A stretch of 64,000 nt of DNA, from assembly GCF_905147045.1 (NCBI RefSeq), contig NC_065896.1, positions 1,141,001 through 1,205,000 of the forward strand, given 5' to 3'. Numbering within the stretch: position 1 is the stretch's first letter; every line of letters begins with the position of its first letter. The DNA is from Nymphalis io (Eukaryota; Arthropoda; Insecta; Lepidoptera; Nymphalidae). Of the stretch, positions 30,001 through 44,651 are shown in pieces. A program made the position numbers and the translations under genes. Below the pieces are notes generated by a model. It did no database searches. It was not told where the DNA came from and saw only the letters and a program-made list of their open reading frames with translations.

Positions 30001-33000
30001 AAATATAATAAAAATCTTAAATGTTACATAGGATATTTAATTTAGATTAATTTTTGATCAATTAATATGATAACCGAACCGAAGTTTATTATAATTTTCT
30101 ACGAATAAATGATGAAACTTAAATCACGAAGAGTAACGTAGTAGTAGCAATTAAAAAGCGGCCTTGCGCTTGCGCCGTGCCCTGATTGCACACATGCGCG
30201 TTGGAGGCTGTTGCTAACCTATCAGTCAAGTACAGTTGTGATGATTCAGCTGGATTCTTGCCTGGATTCTTAATATAGTCCCATTATAACAAGAATTATG
30301 ATACGCATATTATGTTTTGTACAGATAAAATTCCCAGTAGACTAGTATAGGTCAAGAACATTTAATTAATTAAGTACATAAGAGAAACTTGCGAGAAGGT
30401 CGCAATTTTTTCATTATATAATATACCTGTTTTTATATATATAAATATATACATATATATACAGAGTTACAAGTCGGGGTATAATTTAATTTGTAAGAGT
30501 AATTAAAATATTTTTACTATAATTGGGATTTCGAACAATTTGGATTTGGTATAAAGGCAATTAAAATTCTGAGGTTTTGCGATTGTGTTGCTCTTAATCA
30601 AAATAATATAAAAACAAACCAAAGTCACACGTCTGTAATAGTATTTACATAGTTATGTATGTAGCCAGATAATTATTTGGTGGGTCGAATAACATATTAG
30701 AATGTTATAATTGTTTATTAAGATTAACGATATATAAGTATTTTTGATTTACATTGTTAATAAAGTTCTCGTTGATTGAGACGCGCCTGACTCAAAAAGT
30801 ACAGCCATTTGGTGTTAAAAAGCGGGTTTTTAATATGATAGCACGAGCGGAAAGTTAAGCGGAACATGTCGAAATCAATACAATCACCAATTTTCAAAAC
30901 ACCGGAACACTTTTCAGACGATACTACCGAATGACATTCTGAAATTTTGATTGTGATGCTGTTTGCAATTAAAAACATACAATCTTACATAAAATTAAAA
31001 ACATACGGCAAAAAAGCCGAGATGGCCTAGTGGTTAAAACGCGTGAATCGTAACCGATGATCGTGGATTCAAACCTGGCCAAGCACCACTGATTTTCATG
31101 TGCTTAATTTGTGTTTATAATTCATCTCGTGCTTGACGGTGAAGGAAAACATCGTGAGGAAACATGCATGTGTCTAATTTCATTAAAATTATGCCACATG
31201 TGTATTCTACCAACCCGCATTGGAGCAGCGTGGTGGAATAAGCTCCAAACCTTCTCCTCAAAAAGGAGAGGAGGCGTTAGCCCAGCAGTGGGACATTAAC
31301 AGGCTGTTACTGTACTGTACTGTACGCTCATCTAACTAGTAAACGCAATCAAACAATATAAATATGCATTAAAGGCACGGCAACATGTCTGTGGAGATTG
31401 GAAAGATAGTACATAAAAAAAAACAAATGACTGGACTATAACGTTGAACTGCGGTTTGTGCCAAACCGACATTGTCTGTTGATGCTGACTCAGCAGGAAA
31501 TAATTATGCATGCATATATGCGAAGTTGTCTTATTAGAATTTATACGACTTATATATATCTTTTATTTATTGTTGTAGTGAAATTATTTTTAATTGAATG
31601 TAAACTTTATTATTATTATTATTATTAAACAACTTTATTGCACACTCACAACGAAAAAAGACAAACAAAAGTAAAAAAAAGAAAAGAAAAACAAAAGTTC
31701 AAGAGATGATGATGATGAAGACATGATGCGTGCAAGGGCGCTTTATTTAAATGATATCTTGTAAGGGCTGAATAATCTTTGTTTATTGAAACGAGTCATG
31801 ATTATTACGAATGGTCATCGACAAATATTTGGATTTAGTGTTTTGTATTATCGTGATTCGAACTACAAAAAATATTCGAGTGTTTTCGCTACAATTGGTA
31901 CGTTGACAGATATCATTTATCTGAACGGATATCTGATATAACGCGGCCTTTGTTATTATTCTTCTAGACGTCACTAATAATTCCGATTTTCATTTCAATC
32001 GAGTTAAACGTGATCACGTGATTTCAATAGTACGATGTACAATAGGTTAAATATACAACTGTTGGTCAAAGGATTCCTATCCCCTTGAGGAGAAGGCTGG
32101 AAATTATCTCGCTCTGCTAAAATGCTAGTTGGTATATATGTTGCAGAATTTCACCCTATACATGCTATGCCTTCACTGCAGAGTAAAAGCACAATTATAA
32201 ACACAAATTAAGTATATGAAAATCCTTTATCAAAAAAACTATTCGGAATTTCAACTTATAGTTGTTTGTTGATTGAAGAATTTTATGTCGTCTATCGTCG
32301 CATGTTAAGCCGAGGTGGCCTAGTGGTTAGAACGCGTGAATCTTAACCAATTATCGTTAGTTCAAACCCGGGCAAGCACCACTGAATTTTCATGTTCTTA
32401 ATTTGTGTTTATAATTCATTTCGTGCTTGACGGTGAAGGAAAATATCGTGAGGAAACCTGCATGTGTCGAATTTAATTGAATTTCTGCCACATGTGTACT
32501 CTACCAACCCGCATTGGAGCAGAGTGGTGGAATAAGCCCCAAATCTTTTCTTCAAAAGAGAGAGGAGGCCTTAGCCTAGCAGCGAGACATTAACAGGCTG
32601 TTACTGTACGTCGTCGATCGAAATACACTCCGATGTCCTATTGGTTAGTTCTATTGCTGTAGCGATATTTGAAATAATCACAACATTACATTCAGCGATT
32701 ACGCTCCGTTGTCATTGGTTAAAAAGTAAAAGAGCATAACGCACGTCAAGTTCAATTGTTAAACTACACAAGTTTCGTCCGTTATGTGCCAAGGTCTTCG
32801 GCGATCACGATTCCGATCAGTCTTGTTTTTCCAGATTATTTTTTTAAAGCTTTACATAATCTGAGTCATCGACGCTAATGTAATATGGGTGTGGATACTG
32901 TATGCGATAGAGTTATTTTCGTTTTTCTTATGTTGTACTATTTCGTATATTACCTAAGATGATCATTTGTTCATTGGGTAATTTGTTTTTAATTAGTTTT

Positions 33001-36000
33001 TACGAAAATTTTTACGGCACACGTTGCGGTTAATTATAATTTATTATGCCTTTAATTTCGGTACAATAAATAAGCAAATAATTTTTAAACGTCCATAAAT
33101 CGTTTTCATTAATTTTATATAACTGTTTATTCATAATTTTACGGATACGCATATATTGTGAAAGTTAAGCCTATCGATGACATCTTCCTACTGAATATAT
33201 TTCAAAACAAAATGTCTGACGCTTAGCGAAATGCGATCGATATAATTTACTGGTGGTAGGGCTTTGTGCAAGCTCGTCTGGGTAGGTACCACCCACTCAT
33301 CAGATATTCTACCGCAAAACAGCAGTACTTGGTATTGTTGTGTTCCAGTTTAAAGGGTGAGTGAGCCAGTGTAATTACAGGCACAAGGGACATAAAATCT
33401 TAGTTCCCAAGGTTGGTGGCACATTGGATATGTAAGCGATGGTTGACATTTCTTACAATGCCAATGTCTAAGGGCGTTGGTGACCACTTACCATCAGGTG
33501 GCCCATATGCTCGTCTGCCTTCCTATTTTATAAAAAAATATATATATATTTATGTTAATAAGTAAAATATTTATAATACGACAAAATTGAAGATATGATA
33601 AAATATTTTCAACGTCCATTACATTTGCCGAGCGGAATTCTGATCTCGTGACTCATCCACAAACGTGACGGTGCCATACTTTTCCTTTGTGAGCGCATAT
33701 TTTGTTCAACAACTGATTACACATTGTCGAAACACGTCAAACGGTTATCGCCCTTAGTGTTATAACTTAAAAGCTATAATTACATGCATTATGTACCTAC
33801 AGTGTAATGACTGATGACACGTCCGACGTCCCATGACCGACTACAGAAGGTTGTTCTCGTTGTTCTCTTATTTTGTTAACCAAAATGTAATTAAATTGTC
33901 ATAATTTTATTTTAATAACACTCGAGAAACTTATTCCGTCTTAAATATATTGTATAATAATTTATTATCTTTGTTAAACTGATATCAATATAAACGGTAT
34001 TCAAGTAGACTCGTCCAAGCACAAATTAATCATTTAATAAAATTAAATTAAGTGTCCACTTACCACTGGTTTGAATTTTATTATAGTTACTATCGAAAAA
34101 CGGACAAGAAAGTCAATAGTTCATTTGTTTATACAAATCCAATTATTCTAAATATCCAAGTACATAACGATAATATTGATTTTGTATAAGAACTTCTTAA
34201 ACAAACGGGTAAATGCGTACTGGCTGACAAGACAATGTTTACAAAGGAATTGTGTTATATATATCTTTTAAATGCAATTATTCTTAAATTTTCACAAAAC
34301 CTATACATACGCTAGTCTACTGCAACTATTTTATTACATTGTGTGTCATTATTAATTTACTTAGATAAATAAACATAATAAGAAGCCGAGATGGCCTAGT
34401 GGTAAGAACGCTTGAATCTTAACCGATGATCGTGGGTTCAAACCCGGGCAAGCACCACTGAATTTTCATGTGCTTAATTTGTGTTTATAATTCATCTCGT
34501 GCTTAACGGTGAAGGAAAACATCGTGAGGAAACCTGCATGTGTCAAATTTCATTGAAATTCTGCCACATGTGTATTCTACCAACCCGCATTGGAGCAGCG
34601 TGGTGGAATAAGCTCCAAACCTTCTCCTCAAAAGGGAGAAGAGGCCTTAGCCCAGCAGTGGGACATTAACAGGCTGTTACTGTAAATAAACATAAAGTAT
34701 TATCCTCAAATACGCTCGTTTTTATAAGCTTTTATCAATTCAGAAATTACACATAAAACGGTATTGAGAAAAGAGTTCTCATTCTTTTAAATAGGTAACG
34801 TGTCTTAAATAAGTGTAAACGTAAATGTCAATTGCTCAATTTAAAGCACATATGCTACACATAACCATAAGTTAGCCGAGTCTGGCCAAATTAGGAGGTG
34901 TACCGTGGAAATTGTGCCATGTCAGTTGTTATGGGTATAGCTACGTGAGCTTGCATCAGTAATCCGTGTTGACGGCTGTGGGCCGATTTACCTTTTGCGC
35001 AGTATTATTAAAAAAAATATTTAGATTTTGTAGTGAATATGTTTTATTTACTACTGCTACGTGAATGCGGGTTGTGGAATGATTTTCCTCCTAAAGGTAT
35101 CCGTTTGCGCTACGACATAAAATTCTGCAATATCAATCGCTGACGAAAAATAATTTTTTAAAATTTTCTAAATTTAAAATTAATTTTTAATTAGAAATAT
35201 ATTCAATGTTGAATATCGAGATTACAAATAATATAATATTGAAACACACAGTAATAATGTTCATTATTTTAACTGATTTTGATTTGATTAATGATTTTTT
35301 GATTTGATAAATGATTTTGATTAATTTTTTTTGTCAACATTCCCAATAAATATAATAATTACGACCAGAAAAGTATTAACTAATTCACTCTTCTAACAAA
35401 TTCAAAACGAATACTTTAATCACAATTGATTAATTAAATCTTTGCATAAATACTTAGTTTTGTTTATTTAATTTCATTACGCCCTTTATAACGGGTCAGA
35501 TCGTAAATTGATTCAGAGTAATTTTGCCCCCGTTATCAGTCACCGATACCATATCACGCGATATTCTTTGAAGAAGCCGCGTCTGATAACACAGATTACT
35601 AGTTCATAGCTACCTTGATCTTTAAAGAAAACAACATAATATTATACAATGTGATTTAAATAAATAAAAAACTCAAGGTAATCCCACTGCTGGTCGAGAG
35701 GAGAGCTATTGCGCTTAATTCAATGCTAACTTACATAAAAAAATTATGTTATATAACCATAACACAGTTATATTGCTTAAGCTCTTATTTATTCTTATAA
35801 TTTGGTCTTATTTATTCTTATAAACTGGTCTCATTCGTGTTAATATTTACTGCTAGATGATAAAAAGTATTTATTAAAAAATCGGCTGGCTAACGTAGAA
35901 AGATTTTGCTCTTACAAATTGATAGATTCTGAGATTAGCACATTCTAATAAATAAACTCCTCAGCTTTGTAATATTAGTTTTGATTTAAAACAGCTTTGA

Positions 36001-39000
36001 AAAAAATTAAACAATAATTTGAACGTTTTAAAACATATATTTGTAATAGAAATATAATAAACACTTAACATGATACTTAAAACGATATCTCCAATTAGTT
36101 GTATTAACAGTATTAATTAGTTGTTTTGCGCATTAATTTTATTACTCACTGATCTACTTTGACCTCATGCAAGTATTCAGATGTTCATGGAATAATCCTA
36201 TTTGGAATACTTAACTTCTTGATCGAATTTGAAATGATACTTATGCAATATATATTTATTTATTATATATATTACAGGATAGGTAGCATGCTACTAGCAT
36301 GCTTACAGTTTGAAAAAGCAATCTAAGTTAGCTCCTAACACATGAGGATTGATTAGAACTCATGTCTCCGTCTTTTGCGTATTTTTTTTTTAACACTTTA
36401 TAAACAGGGGTTGCAGATTAACTCTTCGCCTACTTAAATGATTCGTTTTTTTAAAGAATATTAACACAATAATAATAATAAGTTACGCAGCAAAACAGCG
36501 TGTCATATGTTTTTTATTATACATGGGTTATACGTTATAACAGTGTATGTAGAGCTGACGAAAACCATAATAGTGTTTCTACCCCATATATTATCGTCCC
36601 TCTAATTATAACAAGTCCCCATAATCCATTCGAATATTGCCCATATCATCACCACGGGATCTTGATTGAGTAATATTGGCCGAGACGAATCTTCATGTAA
36701 CTTGGGTATGTTGTTCAAACTATAAAGGCCTTACTTATAGGCCTTGTTGAGCGGGTACTTAGTTCAACTATGCTGTCTTCTCTTCTTTCGAATGTCAAAT
36801 CAATAGCGACAGAAAGAGATAAATCAGTGTTTAACGAAACAGTCGTTTAGCAACATTTATAACAACAAACAACAATTTACAAGTAACGCCGTTGATATTT
36901 AACATGACGTTTAATTGAAGCAAACTTTTAGAGGCTAACCTTTTTTTTACGATTACTTTATTCTATAGTTATTTGATTGGCATCATGATATTTTAGATGT
37001 AAAAAATACTATTGGAAAATATATTTCTTGTCGTATATTAATGTCAAACGTGATTATTATGGAATACTTTGTAATTGGTGAAAGATACGACGAAAACTTA
37101 GTATTGTTGTCTCATTGGACGTTTTATTTCCAGACGTACTCGGGTCTCTTCTGCGTGGTGGTGAACCCGTACAAAAAGTTGCCTATCTACACGGAGAAGA
37201 TCATGGAGAGATATAAGGGTATCAAGCGACATGAGGTCCCGCCTCATGTCTTCGCCATCACAGATACCGCTTATCGTTCTATGTTGCAAGGTAAATTTAT
37301 ATACTAATTGTAAGTTTTTAATATAAATGGTAAAATATTCAGATCAATGGAAAAGTCTTACGCTGATAACACTGTAGAGCTATACTGTTGCTTGATACTT
37401 ATGGCAGAAGACGATCGTAAAATATCCGAAAGTGATATGAGATATTGACTATAATAATAATAGGATATACGCATCAAAATAGCGTGTCACTTTTAAGTCG
37501 ATTTGTAACGTTTCACACGTGAGATAGAAGTGAGTTCTGCTATTGTACTCAAAAGATACTAATTAAAACAATGTAAGTTTACGCTTATTATATTATATAA
37601 ATACGTATGTAATATAGATAAATCTTAGATTTTTGAAATTTCCAAAGGTTAAAATTACAATGTTATTAAATTAGTCTTGCTCCGAATTTAAGTCAAATCA
37701 CATTTAAATATATTTTTAGCTCTTTTGAGAATTTAATCAGTTTGTACTTTATAAGGAAATAAAATTAATATAACGTTATTTTACTGATTTATACCAATAG
37801 AACCACGAAGGTTAATTATGATAATGACCAAACATACAGTCAAGAATCCGTTAAATTAATTTTTTTAATAACCAATTTTGTCCAAGATATGGTTTAATGG
37901 GCTTAACTTGGAGGTAGGGCTGTGTGCTAGTCCTGATATATAGCACCCGCTCATCACATACCCCTAAACAGTACTTAGTATTGTTGTCTTCCGGTTTGAA
38001 TGGTGGGGTAGACGTTATAAGGCTCAAGGGGCAATTTTAGTTTCTATGGTTGGTGGAGCATTTGTGATGTAAGCGATTGTTAATATTCCTTATAGGGCTA
38101 ATGTCTATAGGTGGTGGCTCGGCTATTATATATAGAATAAAAATTAGGAAGCATTGCCACGCATGCCAAGCATTAGCCACTATGTGCTTGCTAGCTTATA
38201 AACATTTGATGTAAAATAATGTCAGCGGTCAGCGCAGATCGAATACGTGATGGATGTCAGCTAAACGCATTCTATTGAGAAATGGCAAACCGCGTTTCAA
38301 ATATGCATGTATAATTTCAGCTATTTCTTGTCTAAGTATAAAACTATTATATGGTCTTGGAACAGGATTAAATATTGTATCATACCTAAACTAATTTTCG
38401 AAAGTTAAACAAGCCATTGTTAGGATTTCAATGCACCTATAACGTTTCTGAAGAGAATAAGCCGTGTATTATAATATAACCTATATTATTATAAAGAATG
38501 GAATATGCTTTATTGCATACAAGTTCTTGTTTAAATATTTTACGGAGTTCAGCTTAATAACAAGGTTATAGAACAATTACTATACTGGGGACCATTTCTA
38601 CTAAAATATACGGTGACGATTCGTTACCGATTCTATTTTCAATGAACTTACACTATCTTGTATAAGATCGATACAAAACCGAAATGATATTACAATATAC
38701 CGCAATGACAAAACATGATTTAATTTTTAAATTTTTTGTCAATGGCGTATAATAAACAATGGGAATAAGAATAAAGTCGATGATTACATTTCATTTCGAT
38801 TGCACTTTTCAGAACGCAGTGTTTTCGTAGTTATTTTAGTTTTTAAATTAATTGAATAGATAACAAAAGATTTTATTATTTCTATTTATTTACCACATGT
38901 TAAATATAATTGTAATATATTATATATAACTAAGATCAGGCGGGTAATTAGTAACCAAGGCATAACGTATTACATCTCTGTTAATGTTAGCGTTACGAGA

Positions 39001-42000
39001 GGTGCAGTGGGTGTCGCACAGTATTAACGCTTTGATAGGGTTGTCGCTTATGACTAACAACGTTGAAAAATGGTGGGGTGTTCCGAAATTATTTGAACTT
39101 ATACGGCCATCCCTGTTTTCTTATCAACTTATGTCGCAAACACAATTCATCCCCTCGGATGCTACTCCTTATTCCACCTCTCGTTATTTCAATTATTTTT
39201 TGCAACTTACCTGCACCACCTAAATATCACCAATCACTTCCAGCGACAGTATTGCCCCATAATTACATGCTATAGGGTGTGAAATACGGTTGTCGATACT
39301 CTTTCATTGAGCTGTTGGCGTACCAACTCCTTTTACGAGTTTAATATTTATATAGAAACAAAAAAGAGAATAACATAACATCTGCATACAGAACGACCTT
39401 TTTTAATTCGTTTGCTATATTTTCGTATAAAGCACCAACGCCAAATATATGTACATCATGTTAATCGTTTTACTAGAGCTTGTTAAAAAGTAGTTGCATA
39501 AAATATTATTCATACATATTAACTGACTGAATTTAGGTGATTTGAAAACACTACACACGTAGACAAGTAAGCATGAAAAACGTAAAACGCATCCAAATCT
39601 CATTAATGCTTTTAAGTATCCCCGTAAGACCTGATGGTTGGCAACCCTGGTCTATAGTGATGCACGGAAATCGTTACTATTCTTGAATCGCTAATTGTGT
39701 GTTTGTTTATTTGTGATTACCTTTTATGGTAAATGTTGTCTGTATGTGTTTTCGAGTCTGTGAAGCGGTTTTAAACTATAGCTATTAACGCACACATACG
39801 CACACATAGCATAACGAGTTTGAATTAATTATAACAAATCTGGAGACATTCTCAATAGTATCGAGAATGACAATTATGTGTAAGATTAAATTTAATTTTA
39901 TAAATTAATAGTTTCACTTTATCACATAAAATTAATATTTCGTATTTTCAAAGTTTTTATTATCTATGTACATAAACGAATAACTGACTGACTGTTATGT
40001 CAACGGTCAGCCCAAGCTAACGGGGTTAGCACTGGAAATGTTATCTCTAAGGTGGTTAATATAAATGGTGGATGACATGAATGATGGGATGTAAAATTGT
40101 ATGAAGATCCTTCATTTTGAAAGAAATGGATATTGGTATTAAGTAATTCAGAATTATGACGCGGATCAAAGATCTAGTAAAATATATAGGTGTGTGAGAA
40201 ATTACAAAGAAAATTTAAACGTAAATACGGGTTCATGCAAATATAAATTATGATTTTTCAAACATCAAATAAAAATAGTAAACAGTTTTTCGCGGTCCGG
40301 TCTACTTATATATTATATATACTCCACACATATATGTCCCACGTATATATATACTTATATTCGTACATATCTATAATTTTAAAATATTTGAAGATAATAA
40401 TTAAGTAGATAAAACTTAATGGTGTGAATTAATTATTTTTAATGTTATATTTATTATAAATATATAATTATACTATCTGTTGATACATAATGTATTTTAG
40501 GTTACATTTTATATACAAAATATGTAAATTATCTTTAAAATTACGAAATTAGTTTAAGAACCTTATTTTAGCATAGATACGTTGTTATAATAATTATTAT
40601 TTGTTATTGATAATAATAATCATTGTAAACGATGTTGAACGAAGCTATTTTAAAGTTGTCGAGGCCCCAAAGTCTTAATATAAAAATTGACTGGTGGTAG
40701 AGCTTTGCGCAAGCTCGTCTGGGTAGGTACCACCCACTTATCAGATATTCTACCGCAAAACAGCAGTACTTGGTATTGTTGTGTTCCGGTTTGAAGGGTG
40801 AGTGAGTAATTACAGGCACAAGGGACATAGCATCTTAGTTCCCAAGGTTGGTGGCGCATTGGTGATGTAAGCGATGGTTAACATTTCTTACAATGCCAAT
40901 GTCTATGGGCGTTGGTGACTTTTAACACTTACCATCAGGTGGCCCATGTCCGCCTCCTATTCTATATAAAAAAAAAGAAACTAAAAAATATATTATAAAT
41001 ATAAGATTTTAAATTATAATTTACTCTTTTATCATTTAAATCAATTTTCAGTATTTTTCATACATATTTGCATATATATGTATATCAAACTATTTATGTA
41101 TATAATTTGGCCTATACTTATTAGGTACAGTACAAATCAATGAAATGTAAACCGTAACCGTAACAGCCTGTGAATGTCCCACTGCTGGGCTAAAGGCCTC
41201 CTCTCCTCTTTTTGAGGAGAAGGTTTGGAGCTTATTCCACCACGCTGCTCCAATGCGGGTTGGTAGAATTCACATGTGGCACAATTTCAGTGAAATTAGA
41301 CACATGCAGGTTTCCTCACGATGTTTTCCTTCACCGTAAAGCACGAGATGAATTATAATCACAAATTAAGCACATGAAAATTCAGTGGTGCTTGCCCGGG
41401 TTTGAACCCACGATCATCGGTTAAGATTCACGCGTTCTTACCACAGGGCCAACTCGGCTCTTTCTTGCTTAATGAAATGTACATGTTTTAAAATCACATT
41501 GTATAGTACTCCGGTACGTTTAAGTAACTGTATATAAGTACTTGAACTTTCCTGTTTTAAAGAATGTTACATTTTTAAGTATTTATCGATAAAAGGTCCT
41601 TACTAGAAAGATAAGCGATAACTTGGAAACCAGTCATTTGTCTAATTGTTCGCTAATGGCGCGGGCGCAGTCGACGGGGGAGTGCTCCTTGGCCGAGCCC
41701 TTTTCATGCATCTAGTTCAGACCAAAGAATAAGAAAGCCGAGTGAATCGAAGTTTTTTGTTTTTCAACGATAAAATAGAGAATTACACGCTGCTTTGCGT
41801 TCTAGGTGTGTAATAGACGGTTCATGTAGAACAGGCAAGTGGGGTCAAAATAATTGTTAGTGTGCGTGGCATTAACATGTACACGATTGCCGGTGTTAGT
41901 TATCGGTCTATGAAAAACACACTTCTTCTTTTTTCTTTGCTTTTATATATTAATTCGATCCTGATTATGTCATTCTTGCGTAATTCTCTGCATTTCGAAC

Positions 42001-44616
42001 TGTAGTTTCTGATTTCGAAACCATAAATACATTTACAAAGCAAGCATTATAAGAACCTTATTATAATTGGAAATATGAAAAGTCAAATGTTTATGAAGGC
42101 TATAAAAAATTATGTGTATGAAGCCTGTAATTGTTAAAATTGAGACAAAAATAAAATCCGGCTGAATTTCTTCAAATCGGTGTTAGATGTTTTTGATATT
42201 ATAGCGTAAGTTTTAAAGCTTCTATATTGCATAAAGATTTTGACTTACACTTTACTATTTCTTTTGCGAAAAAAATAATCTTTTATTTAATTTTTTTTTT
42301 TTTAATTTTCCTTCTTTTGATCGCGCTTCGAACACTGTGAGAGCAATGATATTGCATTGGTATTTCGTATCGCTGGTGTATACCAGTTCTACGCGGTTCG
42401 TCTGTGTTACTCTTTGGTCTGACGCGACTAGTTTTACTATTTTGTCTTTAGCTATAAATTGTAACCACGTAACAAACAGATAGTGTATCTAATGGACTTT
42501 TGTTTATGGTTATTAAATATTATGTAATGCTTTGTAGTCACCAGTAGCTAATTTGAAATGTCGAATTATGCAAATTAAAAAAGTAAGTAATTTGAAAGTA
42601 TACAGCGTTTTTGTGTTTTCAATTGTATTGAATATTGACTTGACTTTTATTATTATAAAATTATAAGAACATATGTTTCTACTACATAAGATACTTATTT
42701 AATTTTAGTTTAATATTTATGTCCTCCGGACCGACGACCAATCTCAAGAGATTAACCAAATGCGCAGGACATATAAGTGCACAAGTGTGTGCGCAAACAC
42801 AGGTGAACTTTCTATTCCCTAACTCTCATAATCAGAAGGGACAACAGTCCGACACTACCGGAAAGAGTTACCGGCACAAGACCAACGGCTTTATCTGCTT
42901 TCCGAGGCACGGGAGTGTACACACTTCCAACTTCCAGACTCCAGACTGCAACTGAGAATTTTCGACCGAAAAACCCAATAACTTTTTATTGACCCGACCT
43001 GGAATTTGAAACCAAGACCTCGGGGTCTGCGGCCTTATATCTAGCCACTAGAGCAAGGAGGCAGTCAATTTTAGTTTTAAAGAAACTTATGTTAACAAAA
43101 ACGGTATGAGAGCAATCTGAAATTTTTACATAGAGTACATAAATAGGTTTTCGTACAATGGCCTGTTAGCGAACTGTATAACGAACTATCAAGCTCAGTC
43201 GAGAATACAATCAGAGAATTCTTAGGTCCTCCACTTGCGAGACTATTGCTAGCCAGCTCCACTAATTATACCTACGAGTTTGAAAAACGGAATATTACTT
43301 GAGAAAATAATACTATCGTCGCATTCAGTTTTATGAATGGTCTGTTATTAAAAGTTTTTTTTTAAGTTCATTTAGTTGCTAGCTTATAACCCTAGTTATT
43401 AATTTTTGATATGAAAATGAGTAAGACATACTCGTGTAAAGTGATTTTGATTATTTTAATACGTCACGTGACAGGCTTAAAACCTTGAGTTGAATTTGGA
43501 GATGTTGGAATGTAAACAATAATAATAATAAAGCCGTTTGTAAAAGTCCGGCCCGTGATATGCATGTATAAGAATAAGTGAGGAATAGTTAGTACATTTG
43601 TGTTTGCGCACACACACAAAGAAAAATTAGCTGATAGATCAACGAGTTAATTCAAAATCCACTCTTGTCATTTCTTGATACTTATCATTTTCATTGCAGA
43701 CCGAGAAGACCAATCGATTCTCTGCACTGGTGAGTCAGGTGCGGGTAAAACCGAGAACACGAAGAAGGTTATACAGTACCTCGCCTATGTAGCCGCTTCG
43801 AAACCCAAAGGATCTGGCGCGGTGAGTTGTGTCAAGTTATACTTAATAGAAATAGAAATAATCGAAATATTTATTTATTATAGTTAAATATAAAGAATTG
43901 AACATGCTCTGTACTTATGTCATTGACAGAGCTATTCTGTTAGGAAAAGGTTGCTTTAAAATTTCATACCTCCCATTTTTAATTCCCCGATTCAAATTTG
44001 CACCTTTTTCATAGAACGTATTTTAATTTGTCCTTTTTTTGCATTTTTTGTAAAACTTGAAATAATGTTAGGTATCAATGTTTATGTGCTTGCAAAATCG
44101 CAAATTCTAAAATAATAATGGCGCGATATGATTTCGCAAGTCACCTTAGTCTATGAAACAAAGACACTAGATGTTCGATTCGATGGTTAAATTTTGATAG
44201 CCAACTTAAGTTAAAACGATATTTTGAATTGCGTTTCCTTAAAATATTGTAATTATTATTGACATTTCGCGATCGAGTTCAACGTCAAGTGTTTTCCAGA
44301 AAAGCTCCATATGTTGTACTAAGCTCCATATGTTATACTGGTGGTAGGGCTTTGTGCAAGCTCGTCTGGGTAGGTACCACCCACTCATCAGATATTCTAC
44401 CGCAAAACAGCAATACTTGGTATTGTTGTGTTCCGGTTTGAAGGGTGAGTGAGCCAGTGTAATTACAGGCACAAGGGACATAAAATCTTAGTTCCCAAGG
44501 TTGGTGGCGCATTGGATATGTAAGCGATGGTTGACATTTCTTACAATGCTAATGTCTAAGAGCGTTGGTGACCACTTACCATCAGGTGGCCCATATGCTC
44601 GTCCGCCTTCCTATTC

Positions 44617-44651
<35 letters not shown>

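Larger units (their letters stand above)
1818..37133 (+). other. zip: zip intron 1 (35.3 kb)
   Basis: A very long first intron in phase 0, from GTAAGT at 1818 to the TTTCCAG acceptor at 37133. It is AT-rich with interspersed SINEs (listed separately), two long AT dinucleotide arrays, and isolated GC-rich islands at about 4848-5000, 7018-7085, 24960-25080 and 30150-30235. I saw no convincing nested gene. The ORFs in it are rich in Phe, Ile, Leu and Tyr or fall in repeats. Long first introns of cytoskeletal genes commonly hold enhancers and alternative promoters; that role is inference here. Confidence 0.85.
37291..43699 (+). other. zip: zip intron 2 (6.4 kb)
   Basis: AT-rich intron with a decayed repeat at 37906-38122, a full repeat copy at 40689-40977, a SINE at 41150-41470 and a SINE of another family at 42717-43064. 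A GC-rich patch lies at 41655-41705. The region 38950-39260 has two overlapping short plus-strand ORFs without recognisable similarity; I do not call them genes. Confidence 0.8.

Noticed and set aside
31111..31299. Repeated 62-codon ORFs (also 28478-28666 and 34481-34669) with near-identical proteins
   Set aside because: They lie within SINE-T1 copies. The similarity is that of the repeat, not of a gene family.
38984..39275. Two overlapping 70-79-codon ORFs in intron 2
   Set aside because: No recognisable similarity; Leu/Phe/Tyr-rich composition like other chance frames.
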